In this document: in pieces, positions 1 through 7,610 of the stretch
Layout: the number at the start of each line of letters is the position of its first letter
Position numbering within the stretch: position 1 is the first letter of the stretch
DNA from: Crocinitomix algicola
Lineage (GTDB): Bacteria; Bacteroidota; Bacteroidia; Flavobacteriales_D; Crocinitomicaceae
DNA length: 64,000 bases
Direction of reading: 5' to 3'
NCBI RefSeq assembly: GCF_001661595.2
Contig: NZ_LYPF02000017.1
Span: 112,707 to 176,706, forward strand
Notes under the pieces: generated by a model
Told to the model about the DNA's origin: nothing
Database searches by the model: none
What the model saw: the letters and a program-made list of their open reading frames with translations, nothing else
Position numbers and translations under genes: made by a program

Positions 1-2
1 TT

Positions 3-1100
3 GCACATTGTTTTACATGTACAAGTCAATTAAATGCTGTGCGAAATATTAGTCAAGCACTCAACAAAAAAGGCATTGCTGTTGTACGTTTTGATTTTAC
101 TGGTTTAGGGAAAAGTGAAGGGGAATTTACCGAAAGCCATTTTGAAGCCAATGTTGAAGATTTATTGGATGTAAATCAATTTCTAATTGAGAATTATCAA
201 ACTCCACAACTCATAATTGGTCATTCTTTAGGTGGGTCTGCGGCTATTGTTGCAGCGTCAAAGCTAGATAACATTAAAGCTGTAGTAACTATTGGTTCTC
301 CCGCTGACATTCAGCATACAGCTCGCCATTTTGCAAGTCAAGCCGAGGATTTAAAAATAGGGGAACATACAGATGTTATTATTGCTGGACGTAAGTTTAC
401 CATTAGTGGTGAGTTTGTAGAAGGCTTTAAAAAACACAAATTATCGGAGACAATTAAATCTTTGAGAAAGCCAATTTTGGTAATGCATGCACCTTTTGAT
501 GAAATTGTAGGTATAAAAAATGCGCATGAAATTTATCACAATGCTTTACATCCAAAAAGCTTTGTGTCTTTAGATAGTGCGGATCATTTGCTTACCAAAA
601 AAGAAGATAGTTTGTATGCCGGTGAAATGATAGCTTCTTGGTCAACAAGGTATATTGATTTGAAAGCTTTTGAAACACCCAATCCAGATACTCATCAATT
701 GGTAGCACACCTCAATTTGGTGGAGGACAATTTTACGACAAGCATTAACACTAAAAACCATGGAATTATCGCTGATGAACCCAAAAAAGTTGGCGGTAAT
801 GATTTTGGAATGGCACCATTTGAGTTGGTTTCCGCTGGCTTGGCAGCTTGTACAGTTATGACCTTGAAATTGTATGCACAGCGTAAAGGCTGGGATCTTA
901 ATGAAGTTTACACCTATGTCAACCACAGCAAAGAAGTGATAGATGGCGAAAAGAAAGATGTTTTCTCTAAAACACTTGATTTTGTTGGCGATTTAGATGA
1001 AAAACAAAAAGAACGATTAAGACAAATTGCAGGTAAATGCCCTGTGCATAAAACCCTTCAGCAGTCATCAGAAATAAAAACAGAAATAAAAAATGGATAA
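3..1100 (+). CDS. alpha/beta hydrolase-OsmC fusion protein (5' partial)
   Basis: The frame is open to the left window edge, and the codons before the first possible GTG (39) read AHCFTCTSQLNAV, the usual N-terminal part of this family, so the true start lies outside. Counting from that GTG, an alpha/beta hydrolase domain fills residues 1-210 with the nucleophile elbow GHSLGG (Ser63). An OsmC domain follows, with its two redox cysteines in AACTVMT (Cys271) and KCPVHKT (Cys334). OsmC domains reduce organic hydroperoxides; the hydrolase substrate is unknown. The fusion is common in Bacteroidota and Proteobacteria. The stop overlaps the next gene by 8 bp, and the methionine sulfoxide reductases downstream fit an oxidative-stress role. 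Confidence 0.9.
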   Translation, partial: AHCFTCTSQLNAVRNISQALNKKGIAVVRFDFTGLGKSEGEFTESHFEANVEDLLDVNQFLIENYQTPQLIIGHSLGGSAAIVAASKLDNIKAVVTIGSPADIQHTARHFASQAEDLKIGEHTDVIIAGRKFTISGEFVEGFKKHKLSETIKSLRKPILVMHAPFDEIVGIKNAHEIYHNALHPKSFVSLDSADHLLTKKEDSLYAGEMIASWSTRYIDLKAFETPNPDTHQLVAHLNLVEDNFTTSINTKNHGIIADEPKKVGGNDFGMAPFELVSAGLAACTVMTLKLYAQRKGWDLNEVYTYVNHSKEVIDGEKKDVFSKTLDFVGDLDEKQKERLRQIAGKCPVHKTLQQSSEIKTEIKNG

Positions 1101-1374
1101 TAAGTTAACACATAACAAATTTGACAGACATTTTGAATTGTGTCTGAATAATAACGAAAAAGCCTATGTGAGCTATACAAAAAGTGGAAATCATCTCAAC
1201 CTTGTTCATTCAGAAGTGCCTAGTCATTTAAGAGGTCAAGGAATAGGCAGAGAATTAGTATTAAAAACCTTTGATGCTATTCGGAATGAGAAATTGACCG
1301 CTACTGCTCACTGTTCGTATATCAGAGCGGTACGGCAACGAAATCCGCTATATGCAGATGTGATTAGCCTCTAA
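1093..1374 (+). CDS. GNAT family N-acetyltransferase (YjdJ-like)
   Basis: This 93-residue protein has the minimal GNAT fold of the YjdJ type, with the acetyl-CoA loop LRGQGIGRELV and a C-terminal part of the form HCSYIRAVRQRNPLYAD. Members of this family are small, single-domain, and their substrates are mostly unknown. The start overlaps the upstream hydrolase-OsmC gene by 8 bp, so the two are probably translationally coupled and co-transcribed. Confidence 0.85.
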   Translation: MDNKLTHNKFDRHFELCLNNNEKAYVSYTKSGNHLNLVHSEVPSHLRGQGIGRELVLKTFDAIRNEKLTATAHCSYIRAVRQRNPLYADVISL

Positions 1375-1438
1375 CCAAAAAGGAATAAATGCCACTTTAA
1401 GAGGAGTAATAGCCTACAAGAAAGCACTTATAAGCGGG

Positions 1439-1446
1439 TAATTTTG
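1439..1446 (+). promoter_or_regulatory. candidate -7 box TAATTTTG
   Basis: TAATTTTG fits the Bacteroidota -7 consensus TAnnTTTG and lies 38 bp before the msrA ATG, in a 110-bp gap after the GNAT gene. I see no convincing -33 TTTG at the right distance, so this is only a candidate. Confidence 0.35.
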
Positions 1447-1484
1447 TAATGTAAAATTAGTAAGTATTAAAAAGGAGAAATATT

Positions 1485-1991
1485 ATGAAAAATGTAAAAA
1501 AAGCATACGTCGCAGGAGGTTGTTTCTGGGGTATGGAAGAATTATTCAGAGTAAGACCTGGAGTTATTGATACTGAAGTAGGTTATATCGGTGGTCAAAA
1601 TGACAACCCTACTTATAGAAACCACCCCGGACATGCAGAGGGTATAGAAATCACTTATGACCCGAAAGTTACCAATTTTAAAGAAATATTAGATTACTTC
1701 TTTAGAATGCACGATCCAACAACTGTTGACAGACAAGGTAATGATAGAGGTTCAAGTTATAGATCGGCTATTTTCTTCCAAAATGAAGATGAAAAAAATG
1801 ATGCCTTTGAGGTAATTGATTTGGTAAATAAATCGAACAAATGGCCAAATAAAGTAGCAACTACTTTAGAACCCTACTCAACTTTTTGGGCCGCAGAGCC
1901 TGAGCATCAGGATTATTTGCAAAAACACCCGAATGGATACACTTGTCATTTTGAAAGATTTAGTGATAGTTTCTTAAGTGACGCTGCATAA
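1485..1991 (+). CDS. msrA: peptide-methionine (S)-S-oxide reductase MsrA
   Basis: MsrA reduces the S-epimer of methionine sulfoxide, free or in proteins. The N-terminal GGCFWG motif holds the catalytic cysteine (Cys13), and GYIGG and the later HPNGYTCHF region match the family. At 168 residues it is the usual length of a single-domain MsrA. The start is well supported by AAAAGGAG about 6 bp upstream. It is followed by a long hairpin at 2000-2034 and by a thioredoxin-fold gene. A second, more divergent MsrA (2879) and an MsrB (3933) complete a repair cluster. Confidence 0.95.
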   Translation: MKNVKKAYVAGGCFWGMEELFRVRPGVIDTEVGYIGGQNDNPTYRNHPGHAEGIEITYDPKVTNFKEILDYFFRMHDPTTVDRQGNDRGSSYRSAIFFQNEDEKNDAFEVIDLVNKSNKWPNKVATTLEPYSTFWAAEPEHQDYLQKHPNGYTCHFERFSDSFLSDAA

Positions 1992-1999
1992 ATTTAACA

Positions 2000-2034
2000 A
2001 ACTCTGAAAGCTAGCTTAACCAGCTTTCAGAGTT
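2000..2034 (+). terminator. 13-bp perfect hairpin after msrA
   Basis: AACTCTGAAAGCT and AGCTTTCAGAGTT pair perfectly around a 9-nt loop, starting 9 bp after the msrA stop. There is no run of T after it, so it may be a terminator, an attenuator or an mRNA-stabilising stem in the msr cluster. Confidence 0.6.
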
Positions 2035-2050
2035 ATTAAAACCAATAAAC

Positions 2051-2497
2051 ATGACAACAATTCAAAAATTACAACCCTGGAACTTAGAAACTATAAACAC
2101 CGATTTTGTTCCAAAGATTGAAGACTTTATAGGAAAACCATTATTGATACTCTTTTTCAACTTGAACTGTCCGGGATGCGTGGGAAGAGCAATTCCGTTT
2201 GCAAATAGAGTAGCTTTAGAGTACAAAGACAAAGTAAATGTTGTTGGTATACACAGCAATTTTGAAGGGCCAGAATTGTCGGATGAAGAGATTACGGATA
2301 AAATGAAATCATTATATGCCCGATTTCCCTTTTATAGAGATGCTGGATTAGCGAGCACCTTTTACACATACCAAGCAGGAGGAACACCACATTGGATTCT
2401 CTTAGATTCAGACGGGGCTATTGTACAAAATATTTTTGGGTCTGACCCCAATAGGGCTTTGCTTAGATTAGATTTAACCTTAAAAGAATTATTATGA
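2051..2497 (+). CDS. thioredoxin-fold (TlpA/redoxin-like) protein
   Basis: This 148-residue protein has a thioredoxin fold without a signal peptide, so it should act in the cytoplasm. The active site is CPGC (Cys40, Cys43) after the beta strand LLILFFNLN, and a cis-Pro loop is seen in GGTPHWI. It probably supplies or relays electrons for peroxide or methionine sulfoxide reduction; that is inference from the neighbours. The stop overlaps the DoxX gene by 4 bp, indicating one transcript. Confidence 0.85.
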   Translation: MTTIQKLQPWNLETINTDFVPKIEDFIGKPLLILFFNLNCPGCVGRAIPFANRVALEYKDKVNVVGIHSNFEGPELSDEEITDKMKSLYARFPFYRDAGLASTFYTYQAGGTPHWILLDSDGAIVQNIFGSDPNRALLRLDLTLKELL

Positions 2498-2895
2498 CAC
2501 ACAAAATATTACATTTAATTAGCTCGCTATTAATGTTTTTTTTCGGCATTATGAAAGTTATAGGAAGTGAAGCTAGCCGAAAAGGATTTGAACAGTTTAG
2601 TCCTAAAATTGGGATCGACCCTGAGTTTTTTATGTATTTTACTGGAACGCTTGAAGTTTTAGTAGCCGTTCTTCTTTTGGTATCAATTTTTGAGCTTAAG
2701 AAAAAAGTTGTTGTAGGCGTTTTTGCTCACCTGATGCTGTTTGGGACAATGTTTGGTGCCTTAATTACCGAAATATTTTTTAGAGACCAAGCTAAACTTG
2801 CACTCGTTATAATTGCAATTGTACTAGCTTGCATAGCATTGTATTATCTACGGTATAACATTTTAAAGTTTTCTAAAAATGAAAGAACTGGGTAA
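2494..2895 (+). CDS. DoxX-like membrane protein
   Basis: This 133-residue protein has four hydrophobic segments and the DoxX-type opening (ISSLLMFFFGIMKVIG). DoxX-like proteins are small integral membrane proteins, some linked to quinone-dependent or oxidative-stress functions. It overlaps the thioredoxin-fold gene by 4 bp and the next msrA-like gene by 17 bp, so all three should be translated from one mRNA. Confidence 0.8.
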   Translation: MTHKILHLISSLLMFFFGIMKVIGSEASRKGFEQFSPKIGIDPEFFMYFTGTLEVLVAVLLLVSIFELKKKVVVGVFAHLMLFGTMFGALITEIFFRDQAKLALVIIAIVLACIALYYLRYNILKFSKNERTG

Positions 2896-3388
2896 AGTAG
2901 GGTTTGGTGGCGGGTGTCATTGGTGTACTGAAGCAGTTTTTTCAGTTCTTAAAGGAGTTGAGAAAGTAGAACAAGGTTGGATAAAATCAACGCCACCTTA
3001 TGATACGTTTTCAGAAGGAGTTATTGTTCACTATGATAACAAAATAATTTCACTCGAAGAGCTAATTGAAATTCATTTAAGTACACATTCTAGCACCTCT
3101 AATCATAGTATGCGTGCTAAGTATCGATCGGCAATTTATGTTTTTAATGATACCGATAGAAAACTAAGTGAAATAATATTGAACTCTGCTTGCATTAGTA
3201 ACGAGAAGAATTACATCACTAAGGTATTTTCGCTCAAAGAGTTTAAAGTTAACCATGAACAATATTTGCAATACTATACAAAAAATAAAAATGCTCCATT
3301 TTGTAAAAATTACATAGAACCAAAATTAGGCTTAGTCAAATCGAAATTTCCATCGAACGTGTCAATTATATATGATGGGAAATTTTGA
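2879..3388 (+). CDS. second, divergent MsrA family protein
   Basis: The start region GFGGGCHWCTEAVF matches the MsrA active site, with Cys13 at the catalytic position and an unusual second cysteine three residues later (CHWC instead of CFWG). The core RAKYRSAIYVF and NHEQYLQYY segments also fit MsrA. At 169 residues it is full length. The family repairs methionine-S-sulfoxide; the CxxC at the active site may give a built-in resolving cysteine (inference). It begins 17 bp inside the doxX-like gene and is the second MsrA in 1.4 kb. Confidence 0.85.
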   Translation: MKELGKVGFGGGCHWCTEAVFSVLKGVEKVEQGWIKSTPPYDTFSEGVIVHYDNKIISLEELIEIHLSTHSSTSNHSMRAKYRSAIYVFNDTDRKLSEIILNSACISNEKNYITKVFSLKEFKVNHEQYLQYYTKNKNAPFCKNYIEPKLGLVKSKFPSNVSIIYDGKF

Positions 3389-3459
3389 TAATTCGAAATG
3401 TGGTTTGGCAAACTGCAATACGAATTGATTACACGATATTTGTATTATTCTTAATAAAA

Positions 3460-3654
3460 ATGGAGCACATAGATAAAAATACTTACTTAAGCGATCCAAA
3501 ACGATATGAAATAGTTTCTGGAGAAGTAAATGGAGCGCCACTTTGTCCTTATGGAAACAAATATAGGTGGGTTGTCATTGATAATAAAACTAAAGAATTT
3601 GTACGGTTGTCTCATACAGCCTTTAAAATTGCTAAAAATAAAAGTTATGAATAA
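3460..3654 (+). CDS. small hypothetical protein, 64 residues
   Basis: I chose ATG 3460 because the open frame upstream of it starts inside the preceding gene and carries no plausible start. The product is a small soluble protein of no family I recognise, with a CPYGNKYRWVV core. It ends 8 bp inside the next small gene and lies between msrA-like and msrB genes, so it is probably co-transcribed with them. Confidence 0.6.
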   Translation: MEHIDKNTYLSDPKRYEIVSGEVNGAPLCPYGNKYRWVVIDNKTKEFVRLSHTAFKIAKNKSYE

Positions 3655-3922
3655 AATTATTAATTGGATTAAAACTAAACTTACAAGTAAAACTGAAGAA
3701 CAAATTACGCCAGAAGGTTATTGCCCAGCGTGTTGGGGGCGTCAGGAGTATGGTGGAGAGTTTTATGAAGCTGTGAAAAGAGAAGGTATTAATACCAACA
3801 ATATTGACAGCAGAAAAGGTTGGATACAAGGCTATGTATCTAAAAATTTGACTGGAATTCAACTAAAAAAGAGTGATGACGGATATGTTTGTCCTAATTG
3901 CAATTTGAGTTATAAAAAATAA
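3647..3922 (+). CDS. small zinc-ribbon-like protein, 91 residues
   Basis: ATG 3647 overlaps the previous gene by 8 bp. The product has two CxxC pairs (CPACWGR near residue 26 and CPNC near 81), which could form a zinc ribbon. The 50-odd residues between are charged. I do not recognise a family. It sits 10 bp before msrB and may be co-expressed with it. Confidence 0.6.
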   Translation: MNKIINWIKTKLTSKTEEQITPEGYCPACWGRQEYGGEFYEAVKREGINTNNIDSRKGWIQGYVSKNLTGIQLKKSDDGYVCPNCNLSYKK

Positions 3923-3932
3923 AAAGGAAATT

Positions 3933-4376
3933 ATGTTAAACTGGAACGATGTTATAAAGTATACTAATCATGGTAATCCTACTCCACCTCGAAGAGTTGA
4001 AAAATCTGAAGATGAGTGGAGAAAGGTTTTAACAGCAGAGGAATTTCGTATAACACGAAATAAAGGTACAGAACCCGCCCACAGTTCTGAAATGTGCAGC
4101 TTGTTTGAACCAGGAAAATATAATTGCAAATGCTGCAATACTGCGTTATTTGATTCTAAAGGAAAATTTGAAAGTGGTACAGGTTGGCCAAGTTTTTCTG
4201 AACCCATAAATATTAATCACATAGCTTATCATAAAGATAGCAGTTTTGGTATGATTCGAGTAGAAACTACATGTAACATTTGTGACGCACATCTTGGTCA
4301 TGTTTTTCCTGATGGCCCAGCACCAAGTGGTTTACGCTACTGTATTAATGCCCTAGCAATAAAAAAGGAGAACTAA
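3933..4376 (+). CDS. msrB: peptide-methionine (R)-S-oxide reductase MsrB
   Basis: MsrB reduces the R-epimer of methionine sulfoxide, complementing MsrA. The zinc ligands Cys65/Cys68 and Cys114/Cys117, the SGTGWPSF motif and the catalytic cysteine in RYCIN (Cys137) are all present; Cys55 (EMC) sits where a resolving cysteine is found. Length 147 is typical. AAAAGGAAATT gives a good ribosome binding site. It closes the oxidative repair cluster that begins at the window edge. Confidence 0.95.
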   Translation: MLNWNDVIKYTNHGNPTPPRRVEKSEDEWRKVLTAEEFRITRNKGTEPAHSSEMCSLFEPGKYNCKCCNTALFDSKGKFESGTGWPSFSEPININHIAYHKDSSFGMIRVETTCNICDAHLGHVFPDGPAPSGLRYCINALAIKKEN

Positions 4377-4468
4377 GCACCTGGATAAAAATATTCAACA
4401 GTAGTTTATTTCTGATTACAAAAGTGAAACAAGGGATCACGGTTTTTATTACTTTAACATAAACACAC

Positions 4469-5056
4469 ATGAGCGTTAAAGGAAGTAAAACTGCCTGTTC
4501 TGGGCTAGATTGGAATGTCATGTTGGGTCTTTTGGCCCAACTTAAAAAAGACAAGAAGTGGCAAGATTATCTCTTGATTTGTATTGGTTCATACCTCGGA
4601 TTAAGAGCATCCGACTTACTTAATTTAAAATGGGATGACATCTTGGGTAAATCAACCTTGGAGCTAAAGGAAGGTAAAACTGGAAAGTCAAGATCAATTC
4701 GAATAAATCCGAATTGCTTAAATGCAGTTGAATTCGTCTGGAATCATCAACCTAAAAAACACTTTCATACAATAGATCACTTCATTTTTGTAAATCGAAG
4801 AGGTAAGAAGATTTCCCTCCAATACATTAATAGAAGGCTCAAAACCATCTTTGAAGAATACAAAGTGAAAACGGACAATCCAAGTACACACACCTTAAGA
4901 AAGACATTCGGAAGACGGGTTTACGAAATGGACGATCAAAGCGAAAGAAGCTTGATCATGTTGTCAATGATCTTCTCGCATTCCAATATTGCAATTACAA
5001 AGCGATATTTAGGAATAACACAAGAAGAGATTCAGGACGTTTATTTGAGCCTTTAA
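4469..5056 (+). CDS. short tyrosine recombinase (catalytic domain only)
   Basis: This 195-residue protein has the complete catalytic set of a tyrosine recombinase: Arg46 (LGLRASDL), Lys73 (TGKSRS), His141 and Arg144 (THTLRKTF), His171 (FSHSNI) and Tyr180 (KRYLG). The N-terminal SAM-like arm-binding domain of lambda-type integrases is absent, and it is far shorter than an IntI integrase (about 320-340 residues). Such catalytic-domain-only integrases occur in Bacteroidota. It is convergent with the GIY-YIG-like gene, overlapping by 4 bp, and lies 2.5 kb left of the cassette array, making it a candidate but unproven recombinase for local mobility. Confidence 0.9.
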   Translation: MSVKGSKTACSGLDWNVMLGLLAQLKKDKKWQDYLLICIGSYLGLRASDLLNLKWDDILGKSTLELKEGKTGKSRSIRINPNCLNAVEFVWNHQPKKHFHTIDHFIFVNRRGKKISLQYINRRLKTIFEEYKVKTDNPSTHTLRKTFGRRVYEMDDQSERSLIMLSMIFSHSNIAITKRYLGITQEEIQDVYLSL

Positions 5057-5607
5057 TGCCTCCCCAATATTGGTTGTAGTTCCCTTGCTAGATTTGATTC
5101 TATAACCTGCATTAGCAAAGCCATGTCTTGACTAAAGGGAATGTAATTTAATCTCACTTTTAACCCAATTTGTTTAGCCCAATGATATAACTGCAAACCT
5201 TGAGTATTGTGGTTGTGATAGTAACCTAGATGTACATAAAACCGTCCTCTCATATTACTTTTTACTTTCCCAACATATAGCACTTTTGAAGTGTTTGAAT
5301 ACGACTTCTTTATAGCGGGTGTAGCCTTCTTTTTAAGGTCTTTATATTGCTTGTGTGAATTATAAACATCAATTGTTGTATTCTCGGATATCACTTCAAA
5401 CCAATACAATACAGGAGTTTTATTTATTTCGCTCAATGTGGTGAAGAATGGTTCTAGTTGCCCAAAATCCTCAGCTCTTTTACCACATGAATCTGGAAGA
5501 TTTTTACAATCAATTTCTAAAGAATCAACTTGTAAGTCGGCTTTTATTGTACTCTCAAGGGAATTAGAAAGAACTTGACAAAAACGTTTTATAGAATCGA
5601 CACTCAT
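5053..5607 (-). CDS. GIY-YIG nuclease-like protein
   Basis: In 184 residues the C-terminal half resembles a GIY-YIG domain: a first strand VLYWFEV (66-72), the second tripeptide-like motif VLYVGKV (109-115), Arg120/Arg122, His126, a conserved Glu170 and the end LQPILGRH (177-184). The N-terminal 60 residues are of unknown type. GIY-YIG proteins cut DNA, but the tripeptides here are atypical, so activity is uncertain. It is the last gene of a minus-strand module with the glycosylase-like gene (41 bp upstream) and the XRE regulator. Confidence 0.55.
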   Translation of the reverse strand: MSVDSIKRFCQVLSNSLESTIKADLQVDSLEIDCKNLPDSCGKRAEDFGQLEPFFTTLSEINKTPVLYWFEVISENTTIDVYNSHKQYKDLKKKATPAIKKSYSNTSKVLYVGKVKSNMRGRFYVHLGYYHNHNTQGLQLYHWAKQIGLKVRLNYIPFSQDMALLMQVIESNLARELQPILGRH

Positions 5608-5648
5608 TTGAATTGTAATTTGACCACAAAATAATTAATCACATTGTT

Positions 5649-6680
5649 TTACAAAGTCTTCAATCTCACTATTTTCCTATTGGAAACAAGTTTAGGGTTA
5701 TCTCTTAGCCTTTGATACACTCCAAACTGACAAAGTCCAACTTCTAAACCATAAACTTTGAGGTCGTTCTGATCATCTTTAAAGATTCTCTTTTCGTTAA
5801 CTATTATATTATGCATTGATTCATCAACTTCAAATTCTCCGAAGAGTTCTTTTTGATGATGTCTTAACCAAACCACTCTATCGCCATAGTTAAATTCTCG
5901 AGGAGAAATATTCGGAAACAATAATTGTAAAACCTTCTTTGCTCCTGGTCCAGGTACGCAAAATGGTTCATCATGATTTACATTTATTTTCGGATTGATA
6001 CTGTTGGAAATTGCACAATGATATCCATAATACTGCCCAACACCTTTGGTTGAAGAGACATTCTTATATAGCTCTTGCAAACTTTGAGCGTTGATGATTT
6101 TATAAATTAATCCACTTTCAATAAAACTAGCTACCCATAGCATTATGTTTATGGGATACAAGTTTCGTTTTTTACCTTCTTTTATAGATACAAATGTATT
6201 TGCAGCTTCAAGTAAACTTGTTCTTAATTCTGTTCTACCATAGATATGATTACCTTTCCTTCTTGCATCATTTAAATTCTCATTAATCCAATCTTTGTAT
6301 TTCTGATCAACAAGCAACCTTTTAAAATCAATTAGAGCATTTTTCGGATTACCTTCTTTAGTGGCTATTTGATGAATACCCCTCGCACCATAAAAGTGTG
6401 AGATAATTGTATTACAAACAATGTTTTCAATATCAATATCTGACAAAACAATATTCTCAGCGATATATCTTGTTCGATCATCATAAGTGATAAACAAAGG
6501 GAAGTACTCTGTTGACAAACTTAAAGCAACAACACCATGATCGTTATAGCTATTTTTTATCCCAAGCTTGAATAATGCTTGGTTGTTTATTTGATGAAAA
6601 AAGAACTTAATTTCAGAAAGAGTTTCTTTGTCAATTATGTCAAATGGTAGTAAGTTGTCCTTTAAATTGGTGAATTTCAT
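5649..6680 (-). CDS. putative DNA-glycosylase-fold protein (HMUDK/thymine-pyrophosphorylase helical-domain type)
   Basis: The segment GVGQYYGYH (213-221) followed by PGPGAKK (243-249) and a hydrophobic helix resembles the helix-hairpin-helix core of the 5-hydroxymethyl-dU DNA kinase helical domain and the predicted alpha-glutamyl/putrescinyl-thymine pyrophosphorylases, which act on hypermodified thymines. The N-terminal 200 residues are of unknown fold. The assignment is from motif memory only. The gene stands between an XRE regulator and a GIY-YIG-like gene on the same strand, a context suggesting recognition or processing of modified DNA (inference). A short inverted repeat (CTTATC, GATAAAG) lies just before its start. 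Confidence 0.45.
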   Translation of the reverse strand: MKFTNLKDNLLPFDIIDKETLSEIKFFFHQINNQALFKLGIKNSYNDHGVVALSLSTEYFPLFITYDDRTRYIAENIVLSDIDIENIVCNTIISHFYGARGIHQIATKEGNPKNALIDFKRLLVDQKYKDWINENLNDARRKGNHIYGRTELRTSLLEAANTFVSIKEGKKRNLYPINIMLWVASFIESGLIYKIINAQSLQELYKNVSSTKGVGQYYGYHCAISNSINPKINVNHDEPFCVPGPGAKKVLQLLFPNISPREFNYGDRVVWLRHHQKELFGEFEVDESMHNIIVNEKRIFKDDQNDLKVYGLEVGLCQFGVYQRLRDNPKLVSNRKIVRLKTL

Positions 6681-6800
6681 TATGCTTATCTTTTGATAAA
6701 GATATGCATTAAACTCACCCCTGATTCCATCTCAAGCAACTGAAATATAACGCTTTAACTCCTTCGGCACTCCTATCACTTTTATAGGAGAAAATAAAAA

Positions 6801-7082
6801 TCAACTTTCTATTTCTGACTCAATAATTCGAATTGTCTCATCATACGGACGAAGCAGATCATCTACAGATCTTTCAAGAGCCAATGCTATTCGATAAGCA
6901 CTTGAAATGGAAGTATTCACACCTGCAGTTTCAATACGCTTGATTTGAGCCAAACCGATATCTGCCTCATTTGCTAAATCTAATTGCGTATATCCTTTGA
7001 CTTTTCTATACTCGGCAACATTCCGAGCCATTCTTCGGATCAACTCTTCGTTATGGGCGTATTTTAAACCTTCATTACTCAC
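6801..7082 (-). CDS. XRE family transcriptional regulator
   Basis: This 93-residue protein is essentially a single Cro/CI-type helix-turn-helix (residues 22-78: YRKVKGYTQLDLANEADIGLAQIKRIE). It probably controls the two genes downstream on the same strand and itself, through the palindromes at 7117-7143 just upstream of its start. A hairpin (CTCCTAT/ATAGGAG, 6770-6790) follows its stop, which may set the ratio of regulator to downstream genes. Confidence 0.85.
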   Translation of the reverse strand: MSNEGLKYAHNEELIRRMARNVAEYRKVKGYTQLDLANEADIGLAQIKRIETAGVNTSISSAYRIALALERSVDDLLRPYDETIRIIESEIES

Positions 7083-7116
7083 TCGGTAAAAATGTCCACC
7101 CAGATTTTCTTTTTAG

Positions 7117-7143
7117 CATCAAATTTGATACTTTAGTATCAAA
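7117..7143. promoter_or_regulatory. palindromic operator, three GyATCAAA half-sites
   Basis: Three half-sites follow each other: GCATCAAA (7117-7124, sharing one base with the next), TTTGATAC (7124-7131) and GTATCAAA (7136-7143). The last two form the perfect inverted repeat TTTGATACTTTAGTATCAAA, and the first two form ATCAAATTTGAT. The site lies 35 bp before the XRE start, the place expected for an autoregulated XRE operator. Confidence 0.65.
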
Positions 7144-7199
7144 AAAGTAAATCGGCAAAGTTTGTCGTTTTCGTCATTTAACTTTAAAATCCATATAAC

Positions 7200-7610
7200 A
7201 TGAGAAAACTATTCATTGCTGGAAGTGCATTATTTTTTAATTCATTTCTATTTAGTCAAGTTACATTAAACAAAACAGTACTAACTTCAAATGTTGAACA
7301 GATACAAGCAGCCGGTTCAGGAGCTTATTTCTCAACATCTTCAGATTTTTATTCTTATGCATGTGGAGATGTCGCTGAAACTCACCTTGCTAGTTCTTCA
7401 GTAAACGAGATCTTCCAAGGAGATGCGTATAGTAATGACACTTTAAGTGTTAATGAAGCTAGCTCTATTCTTTATTATGGTATTAGCAACGTCTTAACAG
7501 ACGGAACAAATTCTCATAACATGTATACACCCGTAAACGCAATTACAACTGATGGTGATTCCGTTTATACCATCGTTGTAAACCATTGCGCCCAAAACAC
7601 CCCACTGTAA
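7200..7610 (+). pseudogene. truncated secreted protein gene, interrupted at the left end of the cassette array
   Basis: The product begins with a clear signal peptide (MRKLFIAGSALFF...FLFSQ) followed by about 105 residues of an extracellular, beta-rich sequence rich in Ser/Thr. The last native-looking codons reach 7575; from there the reading frame runs into the ORF-less cassette and stops at 7610. Secreted proteins of this type in Bacteroidota are usually several hundred residues long and end in a sorting domain, which is missing. I infer that insertion at a GTT inside the gene removed the rest. No continuation was found at the other end of the array. Confidence 0.6.

Noticed and set aside
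4469..5056. Integron integrase IntI
   Set aside because: The protein is 195 residues, lacks the N-terminal domain and shows no IntI-specific insertion; it is annotated only as a short tyrosine recombinase.
7543..7581. A very short complete attC site (39 bp) in the secreted-protein gene
   Set aside because: The inverted pair is perfect, but it lies in coding sequence with no left boundary to define a cassette. It is more likely a target or a chance palindrome.
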